64,000 nucleotides of DNA from NCBI RefSeq assembly GCF_020510445.1, contig NZ_JAHBAG010000001.1, forward strand, positions 3,758,501 through 3,822,500, in the 5' to 3' direction. Positions 36,106-44,845 of this stretch are shown here, in pieces; the stretch's first letter is position 1, and each line of letters starts with the position of its first letter. The position numbers and the translations under genes were made by a program. The notes under the pieces were generated by a model that saw nothing but the letters and a program-made list of their open reading frames with translations, did not search any database and was not told the DNA's origin. This DNA is from Hydrogenophaga taeniospiralis (GTDB taxonomy: Bacteria > Pseudomonadota > Gammaproteobacteria > Burkholderiales > Burkholderiaceae_C).

Positions 36106-39100
36106 TCACTTCGACGAAGTCACACCGCGCCAGTTCATTTGTTTCAGGCCAGATGCGGTCGTCAGCTTGGCAGGAGCCTTCGCAACGGTCGGGTCCCCAT
36201 TGGCATCGTTGCCGCCGACGATGAGCCGCAGGTTATCGTCCACACGCTGAATCGCGACATCCGTCAGCACCCCATTGGTGGGCGACAACCAGGCAACGGC
36301 CTTGCCATCCGTGCCCGTCAGCACGGTCTTGCCATCCGCAAAGGCCGTGGCGTAGAGGGCACCGACGCCGCCTGGCGAGCATGCCTGCCCATTGGGAAGG
36401 TTCGCCACGAACGCGACCACGCCCTGGTTGGCGGTCGGATTCACGTTCACGCGCTGCGCAATGCCTTTGGTGACTGGCAAGTCAAAGTACCACCCCATGC
36501 TGGAGGTCGGCTTACTGCCAATGCCCACCAGCAAGTCTTTGTTCTCTTCCAGTTTCGAGCGCGTGACGGGAAAAATGACACCAGTGGGCAAGGTCGATCC
36601 GGTGTAGAAGTCCCCATGTTTGCCGGTGCCGTCGACGATGGCGTAGAGGCTCTGCACGTCGCCGTTGGCGATATCACTGTCGGCCAGCAACTTGCCGGTA
36701 CCCAGGAGAACATAGCGCTTGCCGGAGTTGGGCTCCACCTCGATCAATGGGCGGGTACTGACCGGCTGCGCGACGTCCTTGGCATTGGCCAAGGTGGCGA
36801 TCAGTTTCGGTGCATCGTAGGTTCCAATCTTGCCTGTGAGATCCAGCCGCCAGACATTGCCCGCCAGGTCGCCAGCGTACACAGCGTCCGCCGTCATGTC
36901 GTTGTAGTTGGACACGTAGGCGGTGTGCTCGCCGATGTTCAGAGGATCGGAGCTTGATCCCCCTGGGGCTTCCACTGCCTCGAGCAGCTCTCCGTTGGCG
37001 GGATTGACGATGAAGAAATAGCCCTTCCCGTCGCTGTTGTTGTAGCCCGAGGTGAACAGCACCACCCAACCGTATTTGGCGGTCTTGACCACGCTGGGTC
37101 GCCCGTAGGTGTAACCCATGCGCTCGTCGGTGAATTCCCAGAGAACCTTGCTCGCCACCTTCGACTCATCGGTCCATTCCGAGGGATCGGTCACATCGAT
37201 CGCAAAGTAGCCTTTGCCCCCCTTTCCCAAGCCGCCGATAAGCACTGTGCGCCAGTCGCGCGTTTTTGCGTCGGCCGCACCGTGCGTTTTTGAGAAGTCG
37301 AGATCAAAGTGGGCCGCGGTCGCGTCCACATAGTAGCGGTGGCTGTAGCTGGGGTTGCCCAGGGCCGCCAGGCCGGACGTGGCGGCGGTGTTCTTGTCGC
37401 CATAGACAAAGCTGGGCACGTAGGCAAACAGCTCCTTCCCGGAATCGGTTTTGTCGATGCTTCCGTCAAAGGCATGCAGCATGCCGTCATTGGCGCCGAC
37501 ATACACCACGGTCGAACGCTTGGCATGGGTCGTCTTGAACGCGCTGTAACCCGGGTTGTAGACGTCGAAATAAGGGAAATCGGGCTTGCCCACGGCATTG
37601 GGCTTGGCGTTGACGATGTCGCCAAGCCGGTACGACCGCGTGCGGTAGGCACCACCGTTGGCCACTTCCTGTTTCGTGTCGCCACGCAGGTACTTGATGT
37701 AGTTCTCGGTCGACTGTGCGTCCCCAGAAACGCCCGGTACCTTGGCAAAGCTTGAGAGATCGGTCCTGCTGATCAGTGACGCATCTTTCATGGCGTCGTA
37801 CGTGAAAGGCAATGCGGCCCCGCTCTTCTTGCAACACGTCACGATCTTGCGCTTCGATTCGGTCATCGTGGACGCGCTCAGCAAGGCCCTCGCATTCCAT
37901 TTTTCGGCACTGGTCGGATTCCCCTTGCTGTCGTAGGTGAGCTGATAAGCGACCAGTTCTCCCGTCCAGTTGGTGGGGTCGTAGGATGCGGCATAGCTCG
38001 CGGTCCCGGCACTGGACACATTGGGCGACACCGTGGACAACGCCGTGCCGGTGGCCGATTCGGTCTCATTGACAATCTTGGCGAACGCCGCCGTCAGACC
38101 CGACTTCATCAGCTCTGGGCGATTGCCGGGGAAATAATTGTCCGGCCGCTTGTCCGTTTCGTCCTCGCTGATCACCATCGTGTCGGAAGACGTGTACCAG
38201 TCCTTTTCGGCAATGGTGCTGGTCCCGTTGCTGGAGGCGTAGGGAGAGAAATCGGATGGAACGTTGAAGCCCCCGTACTTGGCAGCCAGCCAGTACTGGT
38301 TCTTGGAAGCGTATTTCTGCTTCTCAAGGACATCCATGAAGTAGCTGTTGACCGTCTGCGACCCGATCAGGTCGGGCCGTATGTCTTTGGTATGGGCGTC
38401 ATAGGCCAAGCCAGCCAGGTAATAGCTGTTGCACCGATTCAAACTGCGATCGTCGTCTTTCGATTCAGTCGTAAGGCAGCTACGTCCGCCGAGGTCAACG
38501 AATCTGTCCCCGAGCTTGTCGAGCCCCTCGAGTTGCCCCACCATGTTGGTGGCCGCCGCCACGTCGACAGGATCGTCCGTGACGGCCGGGTTGGTGCTAT
38601 CCAACGTGCTTTTGCTGCGCAGTGTGCTGCCGGGGAGGTTGGCGTCCCGGTGTGTGTTGACATCACCGATGCCCAGGACAAAGTTCTTCTGACAGGTATA
38701 GGCAATCGGGTCTTTCCAATCGGTGATGGCAGGAAACCCATCCAGCCAAGTGTTGGCCGTTGCCGCGGAATCTGCCCCCTTCAAGTCGGTGTACTGATTC
38801 AGGTTCCCCTGCTTCTTGAAGTAACGCAACGCGGCATAGTAAAGCTCGCTGACCGGATCGTGCGACTTGTACGATTTGGCCGAATAGCCGAACTTGTTGA
38901 GGTAATTCATGACCCCGCTGTTGGGGATGGAGACGGTGTAATTCGCCTTCTTGGCATCAGCCTCGGTTTGAGTGGCAGCGCTGCTGTCCGGGTTGGTGAG
39001 CATGACGCCGGTCTGTGCGTCCCACTCCGTCGCATCGTTGGTGATGGCAGGCTTGCCAGGAACCGGTGCCTTCGGGCCGATGAATTTCATCCCCGCCCGC

Positions 39101-40017
39101 ATCACCCCTCCATCGCGCTGATGGCTTGCTGAACCATTGTGGTTGTAGTAACCAAAGGCGGAGTAGCGCAGCTTTGATGCGTATTGCTGCATCAGCCCTT
39201 CCGGTTTCGCATATTTCGAAGGGTAACTGGTGCAATTGCTCTCCAGCCCAAGGCCCGCATCACACACCTTGACATTGATGTAGACGCGGTAGACGGTGCT
39301 ATCACTCACCTTCTCCGGGTTGGTGTAGTCGACCGGAACCGTCGTTTCGCCGTCGATGCTCCCGCTCTTGGTGATGTGCATTGCCGTTCCCAGGGCGCGC
39401 AGCCGGGTGGTAGCCGCGTCCCAAGCCAATGGTGTCGCACCAGAAACCGAAGACAATCCAGAAATGGTCTTGTTCGGAATCGTCGAACTGCTGTTCTGCG
39501 CAGCGTAGGTCTTGGTGAGAATCGTGGTGTCTTTCGTGTCGGTGCTGCGGTAGCCCCCGGTCATGACCCATCGAAACGCGTCCAGGGTCTGCATCGCCGC
39601 CCAGTTGAGGTAGTTGCCGCTCCACTTGCCACTGCAGCTGTGTTTCGACGCGAACGAGCTCGGAGAGAAATAGCTGGTCGAATAGTCTGGCGAGTCCTTC
39701 CCCCCCGTGTTGACGGCTTCGTACACGTAGCATTTTTCCGGGTCGAAGTACCCCAGGTAGGTGTTGGAAGCGTTGTAGGGAATGATCTTTTTACCGTCGA
39801 TGCTGTTATAGGCAGGCGTTGTCGCCGTCGGCCATTCCACCGACAGGGCCAGAATCAGGTTGCCCGGCACGTTGACGGTGGACAGCATGGGCTGGTCGGC
39901 CAGGTCCACGGCCTGGCTCGTGCCCGGCCCGAGCAATGACAGAACGCTCAGGCTGGCACACAGCAGTGCCTTGGCGTGTCGGCCGATACGAAAGGAAAAA
40001 AGGCGTGGCTGTTCCAT
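36106..40017 (-). CDS. pilY1: PilY1-like type IV pilus tip-associated protein
   Basis: Large exported protein linked to pilus assembly, adhesion and surface sensing; 1303 aa from the ATG at 40017 (MEQPRLFSFRIGR) with a signal peptide ending TSQAVD. The N-terminal half is adhesin-like. The C-terminal half carries the PilY1 beta-propeller: VVYVGANDGMLHAFDGSID, KGYFAIDVTDPSEW, VVLFTSGYNNSDGKGYFFIV and ADAVYAGDLAGNVWRLDLTG. It follows pilX by 23 bp and is followed after one base by the TonB-like gene. The region looks less GC-rich than its flanks. Confidence 0.92.
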   Translation of the reverse strand: MEQPRLFSFRIGRHAKALLCASLSVLSLLGPGTSQAVDLADQPMLSTVNVPGNLILALSVEWPTATTPAYNSIDGKKIIPYNASNTYLGYFDPEKCYVYEAVNTGGKDSPDYSTSYFSPSSFASKHSCSGKWSGNYLNWAAMQTLDAFRWVMTGGYRSTDTKDTTILTKTYAAQNSSSTIPNKTISGLSSVSGATPLAWDAATTRLRALGTAMHITKSGSIDGETTVPVDYTNPEKVSDSTVYRVYINVKVCDAGLGLESNCTSYPSKYAKPEGLMQQYASKLRYSAFGYYNHNGSASHQRDGGVMRAGMKFIGPKAPVPGKPAITNDATEWDAQTGVMLTNPDSSAATQTEADAKKANYTVSIPNSGVMNYLNKFGYSAKSYKSHDPVSELYYAALRYFKKQGNLNQYTDLKGADSAATANTWLDGFPAITDWKDPIAYTCQKNFVLGIGDVNTHRDANLPGSTLRSKSTLDSTNPAVTDDPVDVAAATNMVGQLEGLDKLGDRFVDLGGRSCLTTESKDDDRSLNRCNSYYLAGLAYDAHTKDIRPDLIGSQTVNSYFMDVLEKQKYASKNQYWLAAKYGGFNVPSDFSPYASSNGTSTIAEKDWYTSSDTMVISEDETDKRPDNYFPGNRPELMKSGLTAAFAKIVNETESATGTALSTVSPNVSSAGTASYAASYDPTNWTGELVAYQLTYDSKGNPTSAEKWNARALLSASTMTESKRKIVTCCKKSGAALPFTYDAMKDASLISRTDLSSFAKVPGVSGDAQSTENYIKYLRGDTKQEVANGGAYRTRSYRLGDIVNAKPNAVGKPDFPYFDVYNPGYSAFKTTHAKRSTVVYVGANDGMLHAFDGSIDKTDSGKELFAYVPSFVYGDKNTAATSGLAALGNPSYSHRYYVDATAAHFDLDFSKTHGAADAKTRDWRTVLIGGLGKGGKGYFAIDVTDPSEWTDESKVASKVLWEFTDERMGYTYGRPSVVKTAKYGWVVLFTSGYNNSDGKGYFFIVNPANGELLEAVEAPGGSSSDPLNIGEHTAYVSNYNDMTADAVYAGDLAGNVWRLDLTGKIGTYDAPKLIATLANAKDVAQPVSTRPLIEVEPNSGKRYVLLGTGKLLADSDIANGDVQSLYAIVDGTGKHGDFYTGSTLPTGVIFPVTRSKLEENKDLLVGIGSKPTSSMGWYFDLPVTKGIAQRVNVNPTANQGVVAFVANLPNGQACSPGGVGALYATAFADGKTVLTGTDGKAVAWLSPTNGVLTDVAIQRVDDNLRLIVGGNDANGDPTVAKAPAKLTTASGLKQMNWRGVTSSK

Positions 40018-40040
40018 GGCAGAGATGCTGTGCTGAACGT

Positions 40041-40622
40041 TCAAAGCGCGAACGTCGATTGAAAGAAGGCTTGGGTGTTGCGCGGCCCCGTCACACGGAC
40101 ACTGACGCGGTACAAAGGTCGCCTCTCGCTCCCGGGCTTGCGCAACCAGCTGGAGCCGGAAGCGTCTGATGAACCGGCGGAGGTCTCGCAATTGGCCTCG
40201 TTGAACGCGCCCGCGGCGAGGCACTGACGATCGATAACGAAGCGCACGGTCACGCCGTTTTCGCTGATGTCGGCGACGGAATATTTCGCATCCTTGTAGG
40301 TGCTCTCGCTGGTGAGGACCTTGGGTATTCCGCTGGCATTGGTGGTCAGTCTCGCGGCCGCGTAATTGCCCGAGGCCAGGCTCGACTCCCGTGCCGACTC
40401 GGTCGCCAATGCGCCAGAACCCATGAGTTTTCGTGCCGCGGCGAAGCCTCGCTCGGCCTGGTTGGTGAGGTCGCGCTGGAACGACAGGTTGCCCGCCAAC
40501 ATGGCCGAGATGTCCGACGACCTCAGCATCGCGGCGGCGGCCAGCATCAACAAGACCAGGGCAAACAAGGTACCGATGAGTACAACGCCTTGCTCCTGGC
40601 GACGAAAGAACACGGTTTTCAT
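40041..40622 (-). CDS. pilX: PilX-like minor pilin
   Basis: 193 aa with an N-terminal prepilin-type hydrophobic helix (QEQGVVLIGTLFALVLLMLA), a PilX-like spacing of charged residues after it (MLRSSDISAML) and a C-terminal domain with CETSAGSS. The ATG at 40622 overlaps the pilW stop as TGATG; a GTG at 40625 is also in frame. Located between pilW and pilY1 as in other pilVWXY1 operons. Confidence 0.83.
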   Translation of the reverse strand: MKTVFFRRQEQGVVLIGTLFALVLLMLAAAAMLRSSDISAMLAGNLSFQRDLTNQAERGFAAARKLMGSGALATESARESSLASGNYAAARLTTNASGIPKVLTSESTYKDAKYSVADISENGVTVRFVIDRQCLAAGAFNEANCETSAGSSDASGSSWLRKPGSERRPLYRVSVRVTGPRNTQAFFQSTFAL

Positions 40623-41812
40623 CACAGGAAGTTGTTGCGCAAAGGGATGGTGGATTCCAGCGTTCTGTAGCGGTAGTGCCGCTCGCTGGACGTCAAGTCA
40701 CGCGTGTGGGTCAGGCCATTGATGTCGTTGAACAACGTCACCGTTGCGGAGGACACTTCGTCGCGCTCTGGCAGAGCCGTTCGCAGAATCAAACCGACCC
40801 GGATCGCCTTGATGTTTCGCAGCTTGCCCGCCGCCGCCAGGCTGCCGTCCGACAGATCGGACAGCCCGTACCCCGACTTGCTGTCTGTGGGCGAAACCCA
40901 CAGGTCAACCTTCTTGTCGGTATTGGTATCGATGCCATAGAGCGCGTGCAGCTCGAACACGCCTTCGGCCGTGGCCTGCAGGGGCGTGTCCGTCGTCTGG
41001 AGCAGGTCGTGCGTATAGAGCGTGTTGTTGTCACCCACGCCCATGAGCACGAATTCGGGCAGTCGACCCAACCCGGCGTTGCCCAGCACGGTCGCCGTCC
41101 CGGTTTCCGAATAACCGGTCACAGCCGTTTTGTCCACCGTTGCGGAATACCAGGTGCCGGCCAACGCCAGGGCGTTGGTGGCCGAGCCCGTCGTGGCCGA
41201 CGAGCTGACCTGCGTCACCAGGCAAGGCGCCACGCCACCGGCTTCGGCGGGCTGCTCATCACTGAGCAACATCAGATCGTTGCGAGAGAACGGCAAGGTG
41301 TTGGCCAGTGTCAATGCAGCGGCTTGCGCGGCCTCGGTGAACGGCGCGGGAACACCGCCCCAGGCCGCCGCCGATGCCATGATCACCAGCACGTCGGACG
41401 CTTTGCCGCTGGCTCCGGGCGTGGTCTGCCCGGGAAGGATCAGTGCCGGCGCCAGCCGAAAAACGCCTAAGGTTCCGGGGTCCACGCTGGCAAACGGTGC
41501 AGCGAGGGCATCTTTGGCCGGAAGAATCTGTTGGTCAGACTTCGACGCGTGCAGCGCACAACCATAGGCAAAGCTGGCGGCCTGTGCAAACCCGCTGCCG
41601 GCGCTGCGCAGCTGGCGATCGATCTGCGCCATGGCCAGTGCCCCTGCCTTGTCGAGTTCCGAGCCCGCGGTGTTGGTGCGTCGCCTCGACTCGAAGTTGC
41701 TCATCACCATGTAGACCGCCAGCGTCAGGAACAGGCCCACCAACAAGGCAACCATCAACTCGATCAGCGTGACGCCCCGCTGGCGATGACGCAAGGAATG
41801 GGCAAAGTTCAT
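40622..41812 (-). CDS. pilW: PilW-like minor pilin
   Basis: 396 aa, the largest minor pilin. Type III prepilin leader and helix: RQRGVTLIELMVALLVGLFL with Glu at +5 of the mature protein, then RSAGSGFAQAASFAYGC typical of PilW. The ATG at 41812 overlaps the pilV stop as ATGA. An open frame continues upstream but only this start gives a prepilin. Confidence 0.9.
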   Translation of the reverse strand: MNFAHSLRHRQRGVTLIELMVALLVGLFLTLAVYMVMSNFESRRRTNTAGSELDKAGALAMAQIDRQLRSAGSGFAQAASFAYGCALHASKSDQQILPAKDALAAPFASVDPGTLGVFRLAPALILPGQTTPGASGKASDVLVIMASAAAWGGVPAPFTEAAQAAALTLANTLPFSRNDLMLLSDEQPAEAGGVAPCLVTQVSSSATTGSATNALALAGTWYSATVDKTAVTGYSETGTATVLGNAGLGRLPEFVLMGVGDNNTLYTHDLLQTTDTPLQATAEGVFELHALYGIDTNTDKKVDLWVSPTDSKSGYGLSDLSDGSLAAAGKLRNIKAIRVGLILRTALPERDEVSSATVTLFNDINGLTHTRDLTSSERHYRYRTLESTIPLRNNFL

Positions 41813-42234
41813 GGGATCGCCACCTGTGTCAGGTATGTTTGATCGGGTTCGGTCGCCGCGCGCCATGGGGGGTGCCAGGTGATCGTGACCGTCGCCACCC
41901 CCTCCTTCGCACTCACCACGCCCTTGCCGCTGGGCAATCCCCCGTGCGCGGTGTCTGCCACGCGAGCGTTCCATGCCTTCAGCGCATCCTTTGAAAGATC
42001 GCTGGTCTGGTTGGTCCACATCAGCGTCACGACCTCGTTGGCCAGATCCGCCGCGCGGTTTCTGTCGCCGGCTTGTGTATCCACTTGGATCGCGTGCGCC
42101 TGAAGCCTGACCAGCCCGAGCACACCGACCGAAAAGATCACGAGCGACACCATGACCTCGATCAGGCTCATGCCAAGTGCTGCGCTTCGCCGGGCAGTGC
42201 GGCCGCCCCTTGGCAGATTTCGTTGTGTTGTCAT
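41809..42234 (-). CDS. pilV: PilV-like minor pilin
   Basis: 141 aa from the ATG at 42234, two bases after the fimT stop; an in-frame ATG at 42243 overlaps fimT. Prepilin motif LGMSLIEVMVSLVIFSVGVL followed by GLVRLQAHAIQVDTQAGDRN, typical of PilV, and a pseudopilin-like RAADLANEVVTLMW. Confidence 0.9.
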   Translation of the reverse strand: MTTQRNLPRGGRTARRSAALGMSLIEVMVSLVIFSVGVLGLVRLQAHAIQVDTQAGDRNRAADLANEVVTLMWTNQTSDLSKDALKAWNARVADTAHGGLPSGKGVVSAKEGVATVTITWHPPWRAATEPDQTYLTQVAIP

Positions 42235-42236
42235 CG

Positions 42237-42830
42237 TCAGCATCCGTCCGGATCTTTGTCGGACAGTTCCTTGGCCGGGTCGCACATGCGTACCCGACCG
42301 CCCAAATAGACACGCAGCCGCAAGGCCCTGCCCGCACCCCGTGTCACGTCAAACTCGGCGGGGTTCGCCACGTCACAGGCCGCATCAACACCGGTTTCAT
42401 CTTTTGTGCGGCTGACCAGATGACCTTGCGCACCAAAGCAGAGCACCGAAGGGCCCGCGATGCTCACGCCGTTTTGGGTACCGAGACTGGTGGCTTGAAC
42501 AAGATCACCTGCGCTGGCCTTCTCGTCCGAGTCGGCCAGCGGGAGCGCACGCACGTACCAGTTGCTTCCCGCGGAACTGGCGGGGGCATTCCAGGCGGGT
42601 GCAGCAGCCGTGCGCACCAGCATGGTGGTCTTGCCCCGGGTAACGGCGGTGGACTGCGCCACCCGCAACGCCCCCATCAGTGATTCCGAGGTGTTGCGAA
42701 TGCTGGCATCCGCCACCCAGGTCCCCAACGAAGGCACGGAAAGCAGCACCAACACGGCGACGATCACGATCACGACCATCAGCTCGATGAGCGTAAACCC
42801 CCACTGGGAGGAACGCCGGGCGCGGAGCAT
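42237..42830 (-). CDS. fimT: FimT/GspH-type minor pilin
   Basis: 197 aa. Prepilin segment WGFTLIELMVVIVIVAVLVLL, then VPSLGTWVADASIRNTSESL and a GspH/FimT-like domain with WNAPASSAGSNWYVRA and a Cys pair near the C-terminus. The ATG at 42830 overlaps the pilE-like stop as TGATG; an in-frame GTG at 42836 is possible. Confidence 0.88.
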   Translation of the reverse strand: MLRARRSSQWGFTLIELMVVIVIVAVLVLLSVPSLGTWVADASIRNTSESLMGALRVAQSTAVTRGKTTMLVRTAAAPAWNAPASSAGSNWYVRALPLADSDEKASAGDLVQATSLGTQNGVSIAGPSVLCFGAQGHLVSRTKDETGVDAACDVANPAEFDVTRGAGRALRLRVYLGGRVRMCDPAKELSDKDPDGC

Positions 42831-43303
42831 CAGCACGTTCCACCCTTCTTGGCGATCCAGCAGGCGTAGCCGGCCTTGGGAACTTCACCCCAGGCCTTGG
42901 GCAAACCGGTCGTGGCCTGGGTTCCGTTGTTGTCCATCGTGAAGACAAAGCCAACGGTCGACCCCGCTCCCTTGGCCTCCAGCAGGTAGCTGGTGTCCTC
43001 CAGCGTGGGGCAGCTCACGGTGAATGTGCCCGCTATGCTGCTGTTGGCACATGGACTGACAATGGTTTTGCTCACGCTTTTGTAGGTGCGGTTGTCCTGG
43101 TAGTACTGCTCCATGCGTGCTCGCAGCGACGACAACGCCGTCGTGGCATCGACCAGACGGCCCCGCAAGACATAGTCCTGGTAGGAAGGCAAGGCCAGCG
43201 CGGTCAGGATGGCGACCACGGCCACCGTGATCATCAATTCGATCAAGGTGAAGCCCTGGTGCCTTCCCTGACCATGGGGAAGGCACCGGCCAGTCCGGGA
43301 CAT
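42830..43303 (-). CDS. pilE: PilE-like type IV pilin, first gene of the operon
   Basis: 157 aa. Leader and helix HQGFTLIELMITVAVVAILT, then ALPSYQDYVLRGRLVDATTA and ARMEQYYQDNRTY, the PilE pattern, with a C-terminal CW...GGTC disulfide region. In several betaproteobacteria this gene ends the pilVWXY1 operon; here it comes first. The start at ATG 43303 lacks a strong ribosome binding site. The long upstream gap carries outward-facing promoter-like motifs. Confidence 0.88.
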   Translation of the reverse strand: MSRTGRCLPHGQGRHQGFTLIELMITVAVVAILTALALPSYQDYVLRGRLVDATTALSSLRARMEQYYQDNRTYKSVSKTIVSPCANSSIAGTFTVSCPTLEDTSYLLEAKGAGSTVGFVFTMDNNGTQATTGLPKAWGEVPKAGYACWIAKKGGTC

Positions 43304-43611
43304 CAACGCGGTTTCATGCGTCCATCCTGAGGACCCAGCCCCGATTGACGCGGGCGGGCCGACCCACGATGGGCCATCGGAAAAACACTTCAACGGTGAT
43401 CGGTTCATGAGCAAACCATGCGAGCTGCAGCCTCTCAGGGTTTGCGTTGGTGAACGCATCTGGTGGACCGCGTATCGGTCACCAAGCTGAGGGCGGTGAA
43501 TGAGGAGCGCGATTCTGGGAGAACGCACTTCGTGCGAGTGTCAAACTTTTTACAGTGTGTTGACATGTAACAACTATGCTTACATCGACTACTGCAATCG
43601 TTTGTTTTTTT
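43304..43611. promoter_or_regulatory. divergent control region between pilE and the Crp/Fnr-type gene
   Basis: About 308 bp with no gene. It becomes AT-rich from 43540. Two outward-facing TTGACA motifs form an inverted repeat: TGTCAA at 43539-43544 (facing pilE) and TTGACA at 43560-43565 (facing the regulator), 15 bp apart. The second is part of TTGAC-ATGT-AACAA (43560-43573), which matches 8 of 10 positions of the FNR/Dnr half-sites TTGAT-N4-ATCAA. No good -10 boxes at standard spacing. Confidence 0.5.
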
Positions 43612-44343
43612 ATGAAAAACGTCACACTTCGTCGCGCCCTCAGTTCGGACCGTTGGTACCGCTCCTGCCACAGCGAGCTGCAAATGGCCCTGGTGTCCAT
43701 GGCCCGACCCGTGCGGCTGGCCCATGGGGAGGATCTGTTCCTTCAAGGGGAACCCAGTCAGGGACTGTTCTGCGTCCTGGACGGTGCGCTGCTGGTCAGC
43801 AATGTGGACAGGGATGGCAAGGTGGCCGTGTTGTCGCAGGTGGAACCCGTTCAGTGGTTTGGAGAGATCTCCACCCTGGATCGCGGGCCGCGGCACTTCT
43901 CTGCCCATGCCAATGGCGACACCAAGGTTCTGTGTGTCGATGGGGCGGTGTTGGAACCCTGGCTCAATGCGCACCCGCTGTGTTGGCGGGACCTTGGCGT
44001 GCTGGCCAGCGGCAAGCTCCGTGTGGCCCTGGACGTCATCCAGGAACAGGCCTTTCTCCCACTGGAGCAACGCGTCTTCAGGCGTCTCGAACGCATCGCT
44101 TCCGGTTACGGCAGTCGGGTCACGCCCAAGAAGCGGGTCCGAATCCCGCAAGAGGTGATCGCCCAGATGTTGGGCGTGAGCCGTCAGAGCGCCAACCGCG
44201 CACTGAAGTACCTGGAAGAGGTGGGCTTGATATTCCGAAGCTACGGCATCGTCGAACTGCGCACCCGCGCAGCCAGCGATGAAAAATCGTGTGGCGGCCC
44301 AACCACGTCGAGCCCCCCATGGGCCATGGAGCCAGGCCCTTGA
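43612..44343 (+). CDS. Crp/Fnr-family transcriptional regulator
   Basis: 243 aa from the ATG at 43612 (MKNVTLRRAL); an upstream in-frame ATG at 43576 would lie within the likely promoter. The cyclic-nucleotide-binding-like fold spans about 15-130 (GEDLFLQGEPSQGLFCVLDG, VAVLSQVEPVQWFGEISTLD), with the dimer helix next, then a winged helix with PQEVIAQMLGVSRQSANRAL and KYLEEVGLIFRSYGIVEL. No N-terminal Cys cluster, so it is not an oxygen-sensing FNR; the ligand is unknown. It is divergent from the pilus operon. Confidence 0.88.
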   Translation: MKNVTLRRALSSDRWYRSCHSELQMALVSMARPVRLAHGEDLFLQGEPSQGLFCVLDGALLVSNVDRDGKVAVLSQVEPVQWFGEISTLDRGPRHFSAHANGDTKVLCVDGAVLEPWLNAHPLCWRDLGVLASGKLRVALDVIQEQAFLPLEQRVFRRLERIASGYGSRVTPKKRVRIPQEVIAQMLGVSRQSANRALKYLEEVGLIFRSYGIVELRTRAASDEKSCGGPTTSSPPWAMEPGP

Positions 44344-44352
44344 AAGGGCCCC

Positions 44353-44835
44353 TCAGAGCAGCTCGGGCGTCTGCACGGTGAGCAGCAGGGTCTGCAGGGT
44401 TCCGTTGCGTTCGCGCTGGCGCAACCACCAGAGCGCGCCCTTTTTCATCGGGCAGTCCTCCTCGGCCAGACCAAGCAGGCGCGCGATCACGCGGCCGAGC
44501 GTGGGTTGGTGGCCGATCACCACCACGGTGGATTTGCCGTGGGGCCACTGCACCAGCTCCAGCAGGGCCAGCGGGTCGCCCTCGGGCGCGAGTTCGTCGC
44601 GCAGCTTGAACTTGCGCCCCAGTGCCAGCGCCGTCTGCTCGCAGCGGTGCGCCGGGCTGGCGTAGATGCGCGCGCCGTTGGGCAGTTGCCGGTCGAGCCA
44701 GGCGGCCATGCGGGCGGCCTGCTTTTCACCGCGCGGCGTGAGCCGGCGGGCCATGTCCTGCGCATCGCCCTGCTGCCCCCCGAGCGGATCGGAGTGCTCC
44801 TGGGCTTCGGCGTGGCGCCACAGAATCAGGTCCAT
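44353..44835 (-). CDS. sixA: SixA-type phosphohistidine phosphatase
   Basis: Histidine-phosphatase superfamily protein of 160 aa. The catalytic RHAEA motif is at residues 7-11 (MDLILWRHAEAQEH), with IYASPAHRCEQTALAL and VVVIGHQPTLGRVIARLL giving the other active-site Arg/His. It lies 10 bp after ppk1; a pairing with polyphosphate kinase occurs in other proteobacteria. It is convergent with the Crp/Fnr-type gene (9-bp gap). Confidence 0.94.
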   Translation of the reverse strand: MDLILWRHAEAQEHSDPLGGQQGDAQDMARRLTPRGEKQAARMAAWLDRQLPNGARIYASPAHRCEQTALALGRKFKLRDELAPEGDPLALLELVQWPHGKSTVVVIGHQPTLGRVIARLLGLAEEDCPMKKGALWWLRQRERNGTLQTLLLTVQTPELL

Positions 44836-44845
44836 ACCGTGGCTC

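Noticed and set aside
43304..43560. Sigma-54 promoter for the pilin operon
   Set aside because: Searched for TGGCAC-N5-TTGC on the pilE strand and found no match.
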